From Sphingomonas lacunae (GTDB lineage Bacteria > Pseudomonadota > Alphaproteobacteria > Sphingomonadales > Sphingomonadaceae), in contig NZ_CP053015.1 of NCBI RefSeq assembly GCF_012979535.1, forward strand, positions 1,364,001-1,428,000: a DNA stretch of 64,000 nucleotides, given 5' to 3'. Shown here piece after piece: positions 1 to 9,005 of the stretch (position 1 is the first letter of the stretch; every line of letters begins with the position of its first letter). The translations under genes were made by a program, and so were the position numbers. The notes under the pieces were generated by a model that was given only the letters and a program-made list of their open reading frames with translations, was not told where the DNA came from and made no database searches.

Positions 1-62
1 GCCGCATCCTGCGCCAATTTTCTGGCCCGCTCCACCGCTGCCCGACATTTGTATAGTTCCAT
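1..62 (-). CDS. possible 5' part of a gene running off the window edge
   Basis: Reading leftward from an ATG at 62-60, the frame is open to the window edge and gives a helical, charged peptide (MELYKCRAAVERARKLAQDA). A GTG nine bases upstream is an alternative start. A good Shine-Dalgarno-like run (GAGGAG) lies about 20 bases upstream, which is too far to be decisive. The fragment is too short to name. The call rests only on its amino-acid composition. Confidence 0.25.
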   Translation of the reverse strand, partial: MELYKCRAAVERARKLAQDA

Positions 63-209
63 GACCCGGCGCACATGGTTTTCGGATGACTCCTCGTTAG
101 TCGTCGAATGGCAGGTCGGCGCGATGGGTGAGCGGGAGCTCTGGGTTCGAATGTGGAATGGCACTGACTATGTCGAGGTCATTCACGATGTGGTGGGTGC
201 ATCCGACCG

Positions 210-839
210 ATGATCGACCTTTTCATTTCTGCCTTTGTCACACTGTTCGTCATCATCGACCCGCCGGGGTGCGCGCCGATCTATGCCAGCCTGACAACCG
301 GGGCCAATCCGCAACAGCGCCGCAACATGGCGATTCGCGCAACGCTGATTGCCGGTGCCATCCTGCTGTTCTTTGCCCTGTTTGGCGAAGTGTTGCTGGG
401 GGCACTCCACATAGATCTCGACAGTTTCCGGATTGCAGGTGGCATCATGCTGTTTGTCATCGCGCTCGATATGGTGTTCGAAAAGCGCACCGAACGGCGG
501 GAAAAGCGGGCTGAGGAAATACTCGCCACACCACAGGTGGAGGATGTCTCCGTTTTTCCCATGGCTATGCCGATGATTGCCGGGCCGGGGTCTATCGCCT
601 CGGTGATGCTGCTGGTCAGCCAGAATGAAGGGCTCGACCGTGCGATGGTGATTTTCGGCGCGCTGTTCGCCGTACTGGCACTGACACTGGCTGCCCTGCT
701 GGCGGCTGGCCCGATCATGCGCGTGTTGGGTGCAAAGACGGAGGCGGTGATTACCCGCCTGCTCGGTGTGCTGCTGGCGGCTCTCGCCGCGCAATTTGTC
801 ATTGACGGGCTGAGGGCGAGTTTTCCAACGCTGGCCTGA
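210..839 (+). CDS. MarC family integral membrane protein
   Basis: This 209-residue protein has the usual MarC/UPF0056 length and about six hydrophobic segments. It begins with the family-typical start (F-x-T-L-F-V-I-I-D-P-P-G) and has a central loop rich in K/R/E (about residues 90-110). The second half contains the characteristic P-M-A-x-P-x-I-A-G-P-G-S motif. MarC proteins sit in the inner membrane; their substrate is not established and the old link to multiple antibiotic resistance is doubtful. The gene stands alone and is followed by a bidirectional terminator. Confidence 0.88.
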   Translation: MIDLFISAFVTLFVIIDPPGCAPIYASLTTGANPQQRRNMAIRATLIAGAILLFFALFGEVLLGALHIDLDSFRIAGGIMLFVIALDMVFEKRTERREKRAEEILATPQVEDVSVFPMAMPMIAGPGSIASVMLLVSQNEGLDRAMVIFGALFAVLALTLAALLAAGPIMRVLGAKTEAVITRLLGVLLAALAAQFVIDGLRASFPTLA

Positions 840-845
840 ATTGAA

Positions 846-876
846 AGGGGCGCTTACCGTCACCGGCAGCGCCCCT
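846..876. terminator. bidirectional hairpin between marC and the OmpA-like gene
   Basis: A perfect 9-bp stem (AGGGGCGCT / AGCGCCCCT) with a 13-base loop lies between two convergent genes. There is no long T-run, so termination efficiency is uncertain. Confidence 0.6.
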
Positions 877-901
877 CTTCCGTTTCAGCAAATGCGAATG
901 C

Positions 902-1591
902 TCAACCAGCCGCGTTAACGTCGTTCTGGGTCACCGGTGCGATGCGGATTTCAACCCGCCGGTTGCAACGATAGCCTTCCTCGCTGGTTTCCGGGCACTT
1001 TAGCGCCGTTTCGCCATAGCCGCGTGCCGCAATTCGCGCCGTTTGCACGCCCCGGCTCGACAAATAGCTCGACACCGCATTGGCCCGCCGTTCGGACAGG
1101 CCCTGATTATAGACTTCGGACCCGCGCGAATCGGTGTGGCCGTAAATGTCGATATAGGTGCTGGGGTAGTCGCGCAGCGTCGTGGCAACCTGATCGAGCG
1201 TCGACTGGAACTGCGGTTGTACCGTGGCGCTGTCATAATCAAAGGTCACGTCACCGGGCATGTTCAGCACCAGCTGGTCCCCCTGCCTGTCGACAGTGAT
1301 ACCCGTGCCTGCTGTTTGTTCGCGTAGCCGGCGTTCCTGCCGGTCCATATAGGCACCTACTCCGGCCCCTGCCACGGCGCCTATGCCAGCGCCAACGATC
1401 CGTTCGGTCCGGTCCCGCTTGCCACCGACCAGATCGCCCAACAGATACCCGGCGCCAGCGCCAAGCACCCCGCCGATGGCAGCCCGCGATATGGTCCGAT
1501 TTCCGGTTTCGGGGTCGGTGACGCAGCCGGTGGAGCTCAACGCGATCACCGCCGTGCCGAGGGCGATGCCTGCCAATTTCAATCTGTGCAT
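902..1591 (-). CDS. OmpA-family outer membrane lipoprotein with glycine-zipper segment
   Basis: This is a 229-residue protein when started at the ATG at 1591, which has an AAGGA site 7 bases upstream; longer starts would bury the signal peptide. The N-terminus is a lipoprotein signal ending L-S-S-T-G-C. A glycine-zipper-like membrane region (G-A-G-A-G-Y-L-L-G-D) follows. The C-terminal OmpA peptidoglycan-binding domain has the motif IDIYGHTDSRGS and N-x-x-L-S-x-x-R-A-x-A-V. Such proteins anchor the outer membrane to peptidoglycan. It is convergent with marC. Confidence 0.9.
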   Translation of the reverse strand: MHRLKLAGIALGTAVIALSSTGCVTDPETGNRTISRAAIGGVLGAGAGYLLGDLVGGKRDRTERIVGAGIGAVAGAGVGAYMDRQERRLREQTAGTGITVDRQGDQLVLNMPGDVTFDYDSATVQPQFQSTLDQVATTLRDYPSTYIDIYGHTDSRGSEVYNQGLSERRANAVSSYLSSRGVQTARIAARGYGETALKCPETSEEGYRCNRRVEIRIAPVTQNDVNAAG

Positions 1592-1764
1592 CTGTCTATC
1601 CTTCACATTGACAAGACAAGTGTCCGCTTGCCTGCGCACATCGCTTGCCGGACATAATTCCCGAGCCCGGCCATTGTTCCGTTGCATGTCCGAACCAATG
1701 CTGAACGGCTGCGCCATGGCCGGTTCACCACTGTCCCTTGTCGAAAGCCGTCACAGGGCCGTAT

Positions 1765-3126
1765 ATGGGTCCTCGGTCGCCCTGTTCAGGGGAAGGCTTT
1801 GGTCCAGCACAGGCGGAAGAGTTGAACGGATTTCCTTGGGGCGACGTCGCCATCATCCTAGCGCTGGTGGTCGTCAATGGTTTGCTTTCCATGTCGGAAC
1901 TGGCGATTGTCTCAGCACGTCGTCCCCGGCTCGAGGCCATGGTTCGCCGCGGCAAGTCCGGCGCACAGGCCGCGATAGACCTTGCGGCTGATCCTGGCCG
2001 ATTCCTGTCGACAGTCCAGATTGGCATCACGCTTGTCGGTATCATCGCCGGGGCCTATTCCGGCGCCAGTCTGGGTGCGCCGGTGGCCTTGCGGATGGAA
2101 GCATGGTTGGGCGTGAAGCCTGACATTGCGGAAACTCTGGCCTGGGTCATCGTCATTTCGATCACCACCTATCTCTCACTGGTTGTGGGTGAACTGGTGC
2201 CCAAACAATTCGCTTTGCGCTCACCCGAACCGATTGCCGCACTGGTCGCCAAGCCGATGCAGTGGATCGCCCGCCTGACCGCGCCGCTCGTCTGGCTGCT
2301 TGATGGCAGCAGCTCGCTGATCTTTGCCGCCATCGGCCTGAACCGCGAAAGCGACAACAAGGTCACGGCGGAGGAACTGCATCTTGTGGTTGCCGAAGCC
2401 AGCCGCTCTGGCGTGATCGAGGAAAGTGAACGGGCGATCATTTCCGGTGTCGTGCGGCTCGCTGACCGCCCGGTACGTGAAGTGATGACTCCGCGCACCG
2501 ACGTTGACTGGATTGATGCCGATGCCGATGCCGACGCGATCCGCGAACGGTTGATGGCGACCCCGCACACGCGCCTTCCGGTGGGTGCCGGTGCGGTTGA
2601 GGACCTGATCGGGGTCGTCCAGGCGCGCGACATTGCAGTCGCCCTTTTCCGCGGCGAGAGCATTGATCTGCGTCGTCTGGTCCGCCGCGCGACGGTGGTG
2701 CCTGATCAGCTTGATGCGATGGATGCGCTCGAAGCCTTGCGGGTATCAGAAGTGCCCATGCTGTTCGTCCATGACGAATATGGCCATTTCGAAGGGCTGG
2801 TTACACCGGCTGACCTTTTGTCTGCCATTGCCGGCGAATTTGCGTCCGATCAGGATATTGGCAACGATCCGCAACTGGTTGAGCGAGAGGACGGCTCATT
2901 GCTCGTTTCGGGCTCAATGCCTGCAGATGCGCTGGCCGATCGGCTTGGCATCTCTCTCGATGAAGATCGCGATTACGCGACCGTCGCCGGCCACGCCCTG
3001 TACCTTCTGAAACATCTCCCGACCGTCGGGGAGAGTTTTGTCGATCAGGGCTGGCGTTTCGAAATCGTTGACATGGACGGACGCAAGATTGACAAGCTGC
3101 TGGTCAGCGAAGCCGCCGAGGATTGA
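1765..3126 (+). CDS. CNNM/CorC-type hemolysin-family protein with CBS pair
   Basis: This roughly 453-residue membrane protein has an N-terminal DUF21 (CNNM) transmembrane domain containing the typical A-I-I-L-A-L-V-V-V-N-G-L-L-S-M-S-E-L-A and G-I-T-L-V-G segments. Two CBS domains follow (R-E-V-M-T-P-R-T-D, then V-P-M-L-F-V-H-D-E-Y-G) and then a C-terminal CorC/HlyC transporter-associated domain. The family is linked to divalent cation (Mg/Co) homeostasis. The start is uncertain: ATG 1765 has AGGG 6 bases upstream, a TTG at 1738 extends it, and a TTG at 1822 would also give a plausible first membrane segment. Confidence 0.88.
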   Translation: MGPRSPCSGEGFGPAQAEELNGFPWGDVAIILALVVVNGLLSMSELAIVSARRPRLEAMVRRGKSGAQAAIDLAADPGRFLSTVQIGITLVGIIAGAYSGASLGAPVALRMEAWLGVKPDIAETLAWVIVISITTYLSLVVGELVPKQFALRSPEPIAALVAKPMQWIARLTAPLVWLLDGSSSLIFAAIGLNRESDNKVTAEELHLVVAEASRSGVIEESERAIISGVVRLADRPVREVMTPRTDVDWIDADADADAIRERLMATPHTRLPVGAGAVEDLIGVVQARDIAVALFRGESIDLRRLVRRATVVPDQLDAMDALEALRVSEVPMLFVHDEYGHFEGLVTPADLLSAIAGEFASDQDIGNDPQLVEREDGSLLVSGSMPADALADRLGISLDEDRDYATVAGHALYLLKHLPTVGESFVDQGWRFEIVDMDGRKIDKLLVSEAAED

Positions 3127-3156
3127 AGGCGAGCAGCCCCTGCACCGCCCCTTCCC

Positions 3157-3717
3157 TTATTTGTTTTCACTGCCCACCGCGCCAAACCGCGCGGCAAAGC
3201 CGGCATGGTCACCCCGGGCCAGATACCCCGCCTGCTCGACCCAATTGTCACGCGTGATGCGGCCCTTGAACGAACCCAGATATTGATCGACTTCGGCAAT
3301 GTCGGCATCGCTCCATGCGGCAATCTGGTCAAACCGGCTGATGCCAAGTCCGGCTAGCAGCGTCTTCAACTTGGGGCCGACCCCCTTGATCAGCGACAGG
3401 TCATCGGCCTCGCCAACGGCAGGGGCAATCTTGGGTTTGGCGGCGCTCTCACCAGCAGTTGCTGCCGTCACGGCCGGTGTTTCCGCCACAGGCGCCACAA
3501 ACTTCACCGGCTCGGCAACATCGATCACCGGCTTGACCGGTTCCAGCGGCGATGGCGCCGCAGCCGTGGGCTTGCCGATTTTCCCTGCCGGCTCGTCAAT
3601 ATCGGGAAGGTCGCTGGGCGCCGATCTGGTCGGCAGCCATATCCATGCAGCCGTAACAATGCCGATCAGCAGCGCGATCAGGCACAGATACCAATAGTCA
3701 ATGGCCCAGTTGATCAT
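3157..3717 (-). CDS. membrane-anchored helix-hairpin-helix protein
   Basis: This 186-residue protein has one N-terminal membrane helix (residues about 8-28) and a long Pro/Ala/Val-rich linker (about 30-105). A C-terminal helix-hairpin-helix-like domain begins D-L-S-L-I-K-G-V-G-P-K and ends near the terminus. This C-terminal module resembles the one appended to some ribosomal L21 and NuoE proteins in alphaproteobacteria; its function there is not established. It is the last gene of a three-gene leftward run with an OmpA/BON protein and a 31-residue membrane peptide, which suggests an envelope role. Confidence 0.7.
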   Translation of the reverse strand: MINWAIDYWYLCLIALLIGIVTAAWIWLPTRSAPSDLPDIDEPAGKIGKPTAAAPSPLEPVKPVIDVAEPVKFVAPVAETPAVTAATAGESAAKPKIAPAVGEADDLSLIKGVGPKLKTLLAGLGISRFDQIAAWSDADIAEVDQYLGSFKGRITRDNWVEQAGYLARGDHAGFAARFGAVGSENK

Positions 3718-3798
3718 GTCACACTTCCTTGTCGTCGCCGTATCGCGCCATTGCCCCGCCGTGTTCCAGCGTCAATGGAAAAGCGGCGGCCTGACGGT

Positions 3799-3894
3799 TC
3801 AGGCCTCGCGCCGGCCCCACAACAGCCAGCCGATGATGACCCCCAAAAGGTAAAGGCCGAGCAGGACCAGCAACGATTCGATGAACAGGTTCAT
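3799..3894 (-). CDS. 31-residue single-span membrane protein
   Basis: A short gene starts with ATG at 3894, three bases after the TGA of the preceding OmpA-type gene. A GGGGA sequence 8 bases upstream lies inside that gene's end. The product has one hydrophobic helix (L-L-V-L-L-G-L-Y-L-L-G-V-I-I-G-W-L-L-W) and a basic C-terminal tail (G-R-R-E-A), so the likely topology is N-out/C-in. The tight spacing suggests translational coupling. Automated callers often miss genes this short. Confidence 0.7.
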   Translation of the reverse strand: MNLFIESLLVLLGLYLLGVIIGWLLWGRREA

Positions 3895-3897
3895 GGC

Positions 3898-4641
3898 TCA
3901 ATTCCCCGTGGCAGCGGTTGGCGCATTGCTCGCCACCTTGAAGTCGATCCGGCGGTTGGCGGAATCAGCCGCAGCTCCCCGACCCGGTTGCACCGGTTGG
4001 CTGGAGCCATAGCCCTGGGCTACAAGGCGCTGAGCCGGAACGCCCTTGCCGGTCAGAGCGGCAACAATAGCGTTGGCGCGAGCCAGCGACAGGACCTGAT
4101 TGCTGACGGGATTGCCGGAGGCGTCGGTATGGCCCGCTACCTCGACAACCACGCCCTCGCACGGCGCCAGTGCAGTGGCCAAGGCGTCGATCAGCGATTG
4201 CGACTCCGCCTTGATGGTCGCGGCACCGCTGTCAAACTGGATGGCCTTGCCGGCGACCACACTGTCCACCTGTCCCTGACAGGCGTTGACCTCGGCCACG
4301 GTGGCTGCTGACTCGGCCTTCGCGTCGGTCGCCAACGGTACGGCCGACCTCGCATCGGCCCAGTGCGCGTCCTTCATCCCCGGCACCGCGCGCACGGCCG
4401 CCAACAGCCGGTTCCGCGTCGCTTCGTCGGCCTCGCCGGACAGTATCGCTACACGGTTGAGCGCCGGCTCGCGCTCCATGGTCAGATTGATTGTGCCACC
4501 GCCCGCATTGCCCAATGCCGTCTTGGCCCGGCTTTCCAGCCGTTCGACAAAGCCAGCGCCGCTGCCCAGGCCACTGTGCGCCGCCATGGCCAACAGCGAC
4601 GTGGCCACACCGCCGATGACGAATTTGATCAAGCCGTTCAT
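3898..4641 (-). CDS. OmpA-family protein with BON-like domain
   Basis: Started at ATG 4641 (GGGGGG four bases upstream), the protein has 247 residues. It has an N-terminal membrane anchor (I-K-F-V-I-G-G-V-A-T-S-L-L) and a BON-like segment with the pattern N-R-V-A-I-L-S-G-E-A-D. A C-terminal OmpA domain carries the signature VEVAGHTDASGNP, followed by L-S-x-A-R-A-x-A-I and R-R-I-D-F-K-V. Two cysteines (C-Q-G-Q-V and A-P-C-E-G) could form a disulfide. It is probably a peptidoglycan-binding periplasmic protein tethered to the inner membrane and heads the leftward three-gene run. Confidence 0.85.
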   Translation of the reverse strand: MNGLIKFVIGGVATSLLAMAAHSGLGSGAGFVERLESRAKTALGNAGGGTINLTMEREPALNRVAILSGEADEATRNRLLAAVRAVPGMKDAHWADARSAVPLATDAKAESAATVAEVNACQGQVDSVVAGKAIQFDSGAATIKAESQSLIDALATALAPCEGVVVEVAGHTDASGNPVSNQVLSLARANAIVAALTGKGVPAQRLVAQGYGSSQPVQPGRGAAADSANRRIDFKVASNAPTAATGN

Positions 4642-4741
4642 GTTGCCCCCCATAGGCGTTTTTCTGGCGAAGCCTCGCCACCAGACGCCGCATGATAGGA
4701 CTTCGGTCCCCGGGGTGGCAATCGTCCCTTCGCCGGACGGG

Positions 4742-6019
4742 TCAAGCCGTTCCGTTCTCGCGTGCCACTTCGCGCCAGCCAATGTCCCGGCGGCAAAAAC
4801 CGTCAGCAAAATCGACAGCATCCACAGCGGCATAGGCTCTGGCCTGCGCCTCTCTCGCCGTGGGGCCGCGGGCGGTCACGGTCAAAACGCGCCCGCCGCT
4901 TGCGACAATGTCGCCGTCCCGTTCGCTCGTGCCGGCATGAAAGACATGGGCGCCATTGGCTTCGGCGGCCTCGATCCCGCGAATCACGCCGCCCCTGGCC
5001 GGTGTCCCTGGATAACCCTTTGCCGCCATCACCACGGTCAGAGCGGTGTCCTTGCTGAACCGGACCGGGTCCGCCTCCGCCAGCCTTCCCTCGGCGGCAT
5101 GCAGCATCAGCGAAACCAGGTCACCCTCATATCGGCTCATCAGCACCTGGCATTCGGGGTCGCCGAACCGGCAATTATATTCGACCAGCTTGGGCCCTTC
5201 CCCGGTCAACATAAGCCCGCAATAAAGCGTGCCGGTATAGGGCATCCCATCGCGGGCCATCGCTCGGACAGTCGGCTCGATGATCTCGGCAAAGGCCCGT
5301 GCTTCCAGTTCCGGCGTCAAAACCGGAGCAGGCGAATAGGCGCCCATTCCTCCCGTGTTCGGGCCCGTGTCCCCATCGCCCACCCGCTTGTGGTCCTGTG
5401 CTGACCCAAAGGGAATGATGGTTGTGCCGTCGGTGATGGCGAACAGGCTGACTTCCTCGCCACGCATGAACTCCTCGATCACCACTTCGGCGCCGGCATC
5501 GCCAAAACCGCCGCCGAACATATGTTCCAGCGCCGCTGCTGCATCTTGCGCTGTCTCGGCAATCACCACGCCCTTGCCGGCTGCCAGCCCGTCCGCCTTG
5601 ATCACAACCGGCAGGCCGAACCGGCCGATGTCGGCGAGCGCTTCGGCCTTGCTGCGGTGGCGGGCATAGGCTGCTGTCGGGATGTTTTCCCGGGCGCACA
5701 GATCCTTGACGAAGCCCTTGGACCCTTCCAGCTGCGCGGCAGCCTTTGACGGGCCATAGACAGCAAGTCCATGCAAGGCGTCAGCCAGCCCGTCGACCAG
5801 CGGTCCCTCGGGTCCGACCACGACGAGACCGATTGCCTCGGCCTCGCAAAAGGCGCGAACCGCAGCATGATCATTGACATTGATCGGCACCAGTTCCGCA
5901 TGCCGGGCAATGCCGGGGTTGCCCGGCGCGGCGAACAGCGTATCGCACAGCGGTGATTGCGCCAGCTTCCAAGCCAGCGCATGTTCGCGCCCGCCGGATC
6001 CGATCAGGAGAATGTTCAT
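4742..6019 (-). CDS. purD: phosphoribosylamine-glycine ligase
   Basis: This 425-residue GAR synthetase catalyses ATP-dependent ligation of 5-phosphoribosylamine and glycine in purine synthesis. The start [17 protein letters not shown] is diagnostic. ATP-grasp features follow, including [13 protein letters not shown], the V-I-E-E-F-M-x-G-E-E-x-S metal site, and [12 protein letters not shown]. The ATG at 6019-6017 shares its first base pair with the TTG start of the divergent xseA gene, so the two promoters must lie inside each other's coding regions or act from further away. Confidence 0.97.
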   Translation of the reverse strand: MNILLIGSGGREHALAWKLAQSPLCDTLFAAPGNPGIARHAELVPINVNDHAAVRAFCEAEAIGLVVVGPEGPLVDGLADALHGLAVYGPSKAAAQLEGSKGFVKDLCARENIPTAAYARHRSKAEALADIGRFGLPVVIKADGLAAGKGVVIAETAQDAAAALEHMFGGGFGDAGAEVVIEEFMRGEEVSLFAITDGTTIIPFGSAQDHKRVGDGDTGPNTGGMGAYSPAPVLTPELEARAFAEIIEPTVRAMARDGMPYTGTLYCGLMLTGEGPKLVEYNCRFGDPECQVLMSRYEGDLVSLMLHAAEGRLAEADPVRFSKDTALTVVMAAKGYPGTPARGGVIRGIEAAEANGAHVFHAGTSERDGDIVASGGRVLTVTARGPTAREAQARAYAAVDAVDFADGFCRRDIGWREVARENGTA

Positions 6020-7455
6020 TGCCGCAATCCGTCCCGTTTGATGATGTGCCCGATGAAAGCGGGCGGCTGGTAGCGCAGCCGCGCGGCGGGGACAATGCCG
6101 CGCCCCTTTCGGTTGGCGAATTGTCGATGGCACTCAAGCGGATGGTTGAGCAGGGGTTCGGCCATGTCAGGGTGCGTGGTGAAATATCCGGCTTCAAGCG
6201 GGCAGCGTCAGGCCATGTCTACCTTGCGCTCAAGGATGCTGACGCGCTGATCGACGGCGTTATGTGGAAAGGGCAAGCGGCGCGCATCCCCTTCCGGGCC
6301 GAAGACGGTCTGGACGTCATCGCGACCGGAAAGCTCACTACCTATCCCGGTCGCAGCAAATATCAGATCGTCATCGACAGCATGGAACTGGCAGGGGAGG
6401 GCGCCTTGCTCGCCTTGCTCGAAAAGACCAAGGCAAGGTTGAAGGCAGAGGGCCTGTTCGATCGCCCACGCAAACGCTGGCCCTACATCCCGCGAGTCAT
6501 CGGCGTCGTCACCTCGCCAACCGGTGCTGTCATCCGGGACATTCTCCACCGCCTTGCCGACCGGTTCCCGACCCGGGTGCTGATTTGGCCGGTCATGGTG
6601 CAGGGTCCCGGCTCGGCCAACCAGATCGCGGAGGCCATTCGCGGATTTGATGCCTTGCCAGCGGAGGGGGCGATTCCGCGTCCGGACCTGGTGATAGTCG
6701 CGCGCGGCGGCGGCTCGATAGAGGATCTCTGGTCATTCAACGAGGAAATCGTTGTTCGTGCCGCTGCCGACTGCTCGATTCCCCTGATCTCCGCCGTCGG
6801 TCATGAAACCGATACGACCCTGATTGACTTCGCGTCGGACCAGCGAGCGCCGACGCCGACAGCAGCGGCCGAGATGGCGGTGCCGGTTCGTGCTGATCTG
6901 GTCGCGACGGTCAACGACCTGTCGGCCCGCGCCGCGCGCGGCTGGGCGCGCATCACGGGGCAGCAACGCGAACGGCTCGACGCCTGCGCCACCCGCCTGC
7001 CCGGGCTTGACCGGCTTGTTGCCCCGCATCGCCAACGGCTCGATGACTGGGGTGAACGATTGCCACAGGCGTTGCGCCTGACCCTCGCTCAAGGGGAGCA
7101 GCGATTCGCGCGCGCCGCCTCCGCCCTGCGTCCCTCGCTGGTGGAACAGCGTATCATGTCCGGCCGGCAACAGCTTGATGGCTTGTGGCGTCTGGCAATG
7201 TCGCTGGATCCGCGCCGTATGCTTGAACGCGGCTATGCGCTTGTCGTGGATGGCAATGGGCATGTGCTGACCAGCGCCGCGAGCGCGCGCGCTGCGGGCA
7301 GCTTGTCGCTTACCTTTGCTGATGGCGATGTGCCTGTCATCATTGCTGAAAATGCGTCCGACGCATCGGCGCCTGGCCACTCCGCTCCCTCGCCCCGGCG
7401 CCCGCGTGGCAGTGGGGGGGCAGGGGTGCCGGGCCAACCGGGGCTATTCGATTGA
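6019..7455 (+). CDS. xseA: exodeoxyribonuclease VII large subunit
   Basis: This 478-residue catalytic large subunit degrades single-stranded DNA together with XseB. The N-terminal OB-fold nucleic-acid-binding domain includes [12 protein letters not shown] and V-R-G-E-I-S-G-F-K. The catalytic domain has [14 protein letters not shown] and [17 protein letters not shown], and a coiled-coil-like C-terminal half ends in P-G-L-F-D. The TTG at 6019 is chosen because AGGAG lies 8 bases upstream (6007-6011). xseB is not in the window. Confidence 0.95.
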   Translation: MPQSVPFDDVPDESGRLVAQPRGGDNAAPLSVGELSMALKRMVEQGFGHVRVRGEISGFKRAASGHVYLALKDADALIDGVMWKGQAARIPFRAEDGLDVIATGKLTTYPGRSKYQIVIDSMELAGEGALLALLEKTKARLKAEGLFDRPRKRWPYIPRVIGVVTSPTGAVIRDILHRLADRFPTRVLIWPVMVQGPGSANQIAEAIRGFDALPAEGAIPRPDLVIVARGGGSIEDLWSFNEEIVVRAAADCSIPLISAVGHETDTTLIDFASDQRAPTPTAAAEMAVPVRADLVATVNDLSARAARGWARITGQQRERLDACATRLPGLDRLVAPHRQRLDDWGERLPQALRLTLAQGEQRFARAASALRPSLVEQRIMSGRQQLDGLWRLAMSLDPRRMLERGYALVVDGNGHVLTSAASARAAGSLSLTFADGDVPVIIAENASDASAPGHSAPSPRRPRGSGGAGVPGQPGLFD

Positions 7456-7534
7456 TCCTGCGGCTGGGCTGCTAGAGCGGCAACATGGTTAGCGCGGCTT
7501 GCAATTCCGTGGCGCGATAGCCAAAATCGGCAGT

Positions 7535-7756
7535 ATGTTGATGTCTTCGGCTTCGCGCCTCGCCAAACTTTTTTACCAACCCGGCAGCTATCGCATGCTG
7601 TCAGCCGGTGACCATGTCGTTTGCGCCTCCTCTGGCGTGAAGATCCCGCTGGACGAATTGCGTTACTGGTCGGCGGATCGGCAGGAAGCCTATGCCAGCT
7701 GTGAACTGGCGGTCCGTGCGTTGACCGGTCGTGGTCCGGCATCGGCCGGGGATTGA
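7535..7756 (+). CDS. DUF2093 domain protein
   Basis: This roughly 73-residue protein contains the DUF2093 core (Y-Q-P-G-S-Y-R-M-L-S-A-G-D-H-V-V-C-A-S-S-G-V, then L-D-E-L-R-Y-W-S-A-D-R-Q-E-A-Y). The family is a small conserved alphaproteobacterial family of unknown function often found near xseA, as here. ATG 7535 or the ATG six bases later is the probable start. It precedes the M23 peptidase gene by three bases, so the three genes probably form one transcript. Confidence 0.85.
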   Translation: MLMSSASRLAKLFYQPGSYRMLSAGDHVVCASSGVKIPLDELRYWSADRQEAYASCELAVRALTGRGPASAGD

Positions 7757-7759
7757 CCG

Positions 7760-8707
7760 ATGGCTGGAGGACGAGCGGGATTCATGTCCGATATGCGTTC
7801 CTCCTCGCTCGCGCTGGGGCTGTTCGGCGTGCCGCTGACGATGGTGCTGGCCAGTTGCATTCCGCCGGTCTCGGCGGCTTCCCCGCCATCTGCGGCCAAC
7901 CCGGCCACCACGCACTCTGCGCCTCCGCCTGCGCGCCCCCAGGTGCAGCCGGCGATCCATCTTGACAGTGCTGCGATCCGCCAGGGGGATCTGGTGCGCG
8001 GTCGCATCGAACCCGCTGACGCCAGCCTTTTGCTCAATGAAGAACGGCTCAGCGTTGCGCCGGATGGTTCGTTCATTTTCGGTCTGGATCGGGACGCGCC
8101 CGCCACCGCCGCGCTGGAGTTGCGCGTGGCGGATGTGGTTGTGGCCCGGCGGGATCTGACTGTGGCGCCCGGCAACTGGTCGATCCAGCACGTCAACGCC
8201 CCCATGCGCGGCGCGGCACGCAGCAATGCCGAATTTGAAAGCCGTCGTCCCGGCGAATTGGCCCAAATGGCCGCCGCGCGGCGGACTGTGGTGACCAGTG
8301 ATGGCTGGCGGCAACAGTTTATCTGGCCGGTGCGCGGCCGTATCTCCGGCGTGTTCGGTTCCCAGCGCGTGTATCAGGGCACGCCGGGCAACTATCACAA
8401 TGGTGTCGATGTTGCCGCCCCCACTGGGACGCCTTTGCTGGCGCCGGCCGACGGCGTCGTCATCCTTGCCGCGACTGAACCCTTCACGCTGGAGGGATAT
8501 TTGCTGATGATCGATCACGGCAATGGCCTGTCGAGCGTCTTTCTCCACAACAGCCGGCTTGATGTGCGCACCGGGGACAGTGTCCGGCAGGGGCAGGTGT
8601 TGGGGGCCGTTGGCATGACCGGTCGGACAACCGGGCCGCACATGCACTGGGCGATGCGCTGGAACGGCCGGAAAATCGACGCGCAACGGGTCGCCGGGCC
8701 AATGTAA
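7760..8707 (+). CDS. M23 family peptidase, probable lipoprotein
   Basis: This 315-residue protein has an N-terminal lipoprotein-type signal (V-L-A-S-C). An Ig-like or linker region follows, then a C-terminal LytM/M23 domain from about residue 195. The zinc-site motifs are visible: H-N-G-V-D-V-A-A-P-T-G-T-P, then H-G-N-G and H-M-H-W-A at the end. M23 enzymes cleave peptidoglycan cross-links, or activate amidases when degenerate; here the ligands look intact. ATG 7760 has GGGGA 7 bases upstream and follows the DUF2093 stop by three bases. Confidence 0.9.
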   Translation: MAGGRAGFMSDMRSSSLALGLFGVPLTMVLASCIPPVSAASPPSAANPATTHSAPPPARPQVQPAIHLDSAAIRQGDLVRGRIEPADASLLLNEERLSVAPDGSFIFGLDRDAPATAALELRVADVVVARRDLTVAPGNWSIQHVNAPMRGAARSNAEFESRRPGELAQMAAARRTVVTSDGWRQQFIWPVRGRISGVFGSQRVYQGTPGNYHNGVDVAAPTGTPLLAPADGVVILAATEPFTLEGYLLMIDHGNGLSSVFLHNSRLDVRTGDSVRQGQVLGAVGMTGRTTGPHMHWAMRWNGRKIDAQRVAGPM

Positions 8708-8846
8708 GCGGGTGCCGCTTGCAGAGAGGCATGGCAAAACCGCTATCACCGCCTTCGTTGCCCGCAAACGGGCCTGCAACTGTCTTGCGCAATAAAATAA
8801 CACCAATCCGGACATGGTTGTAATCTCAATACCCCGCCTGTCCGAT

Positions 8847-8868
8847 GCTGTGGCAAAACGGCCACAGC
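8847..8868. promoter_or_regulatory. palindromic operator upstream of first TonB receptor
   Basis: A perfect inverted repeat, GCTGTGGC-AAAACG-GCCACAGC, lies about 140 bases before the receptor start. A -10-like TAAAAA (8872-8877) lies 17 bases from the left TGTGGC half-site, so the palindrome spans the -35 to spacer region. The core TGTGGC-N6-GCCACA recurs before the second receptor (15037-15062). The remainder of 8708-9005 holds only a small hairpin just after the M23 gene (AAGCGG-GTG-CCGCTT, 8706-8720) and a GC-rich leader. Confidence 0.65.
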
Positions 8869-9005
8869 TGGTAAAAATGGACCCCCGCCAAGGCCCTTGT
8901 CCCTTTACTCCCCCGGCCTGAACGGCCAATCGTGCACGAATCCGGACGACCGCGCTCTGAGCGTGCGCCGTTCAGGGGGAAGTAACCAGACAAAGGAACT
9001 GGACT

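Noticed and set aside
120..170. A T-arm-like sequence (GGTTCGAAT) suggesting a tRNA
   Set aside because: The flanking bases do not form the 5-bp T-stem and no acceptor or anticodon stem can be built around it.
3719..3901. A 60-codon minus-strand open frame overlapping the small membrane protein
   Set aside because: Its frame differs from the clearly hydrophobic 31-residue product that has the ribosome site, and its composition is random.
8847..8868. Interpretation of the receptor palindrome as a CRP site
   Set aside because: The half-sites TGTGG/CCACA are eight bases apart, not the six of TGTGA-N6-TCACA, and the fifth base differs from CRP consensus.
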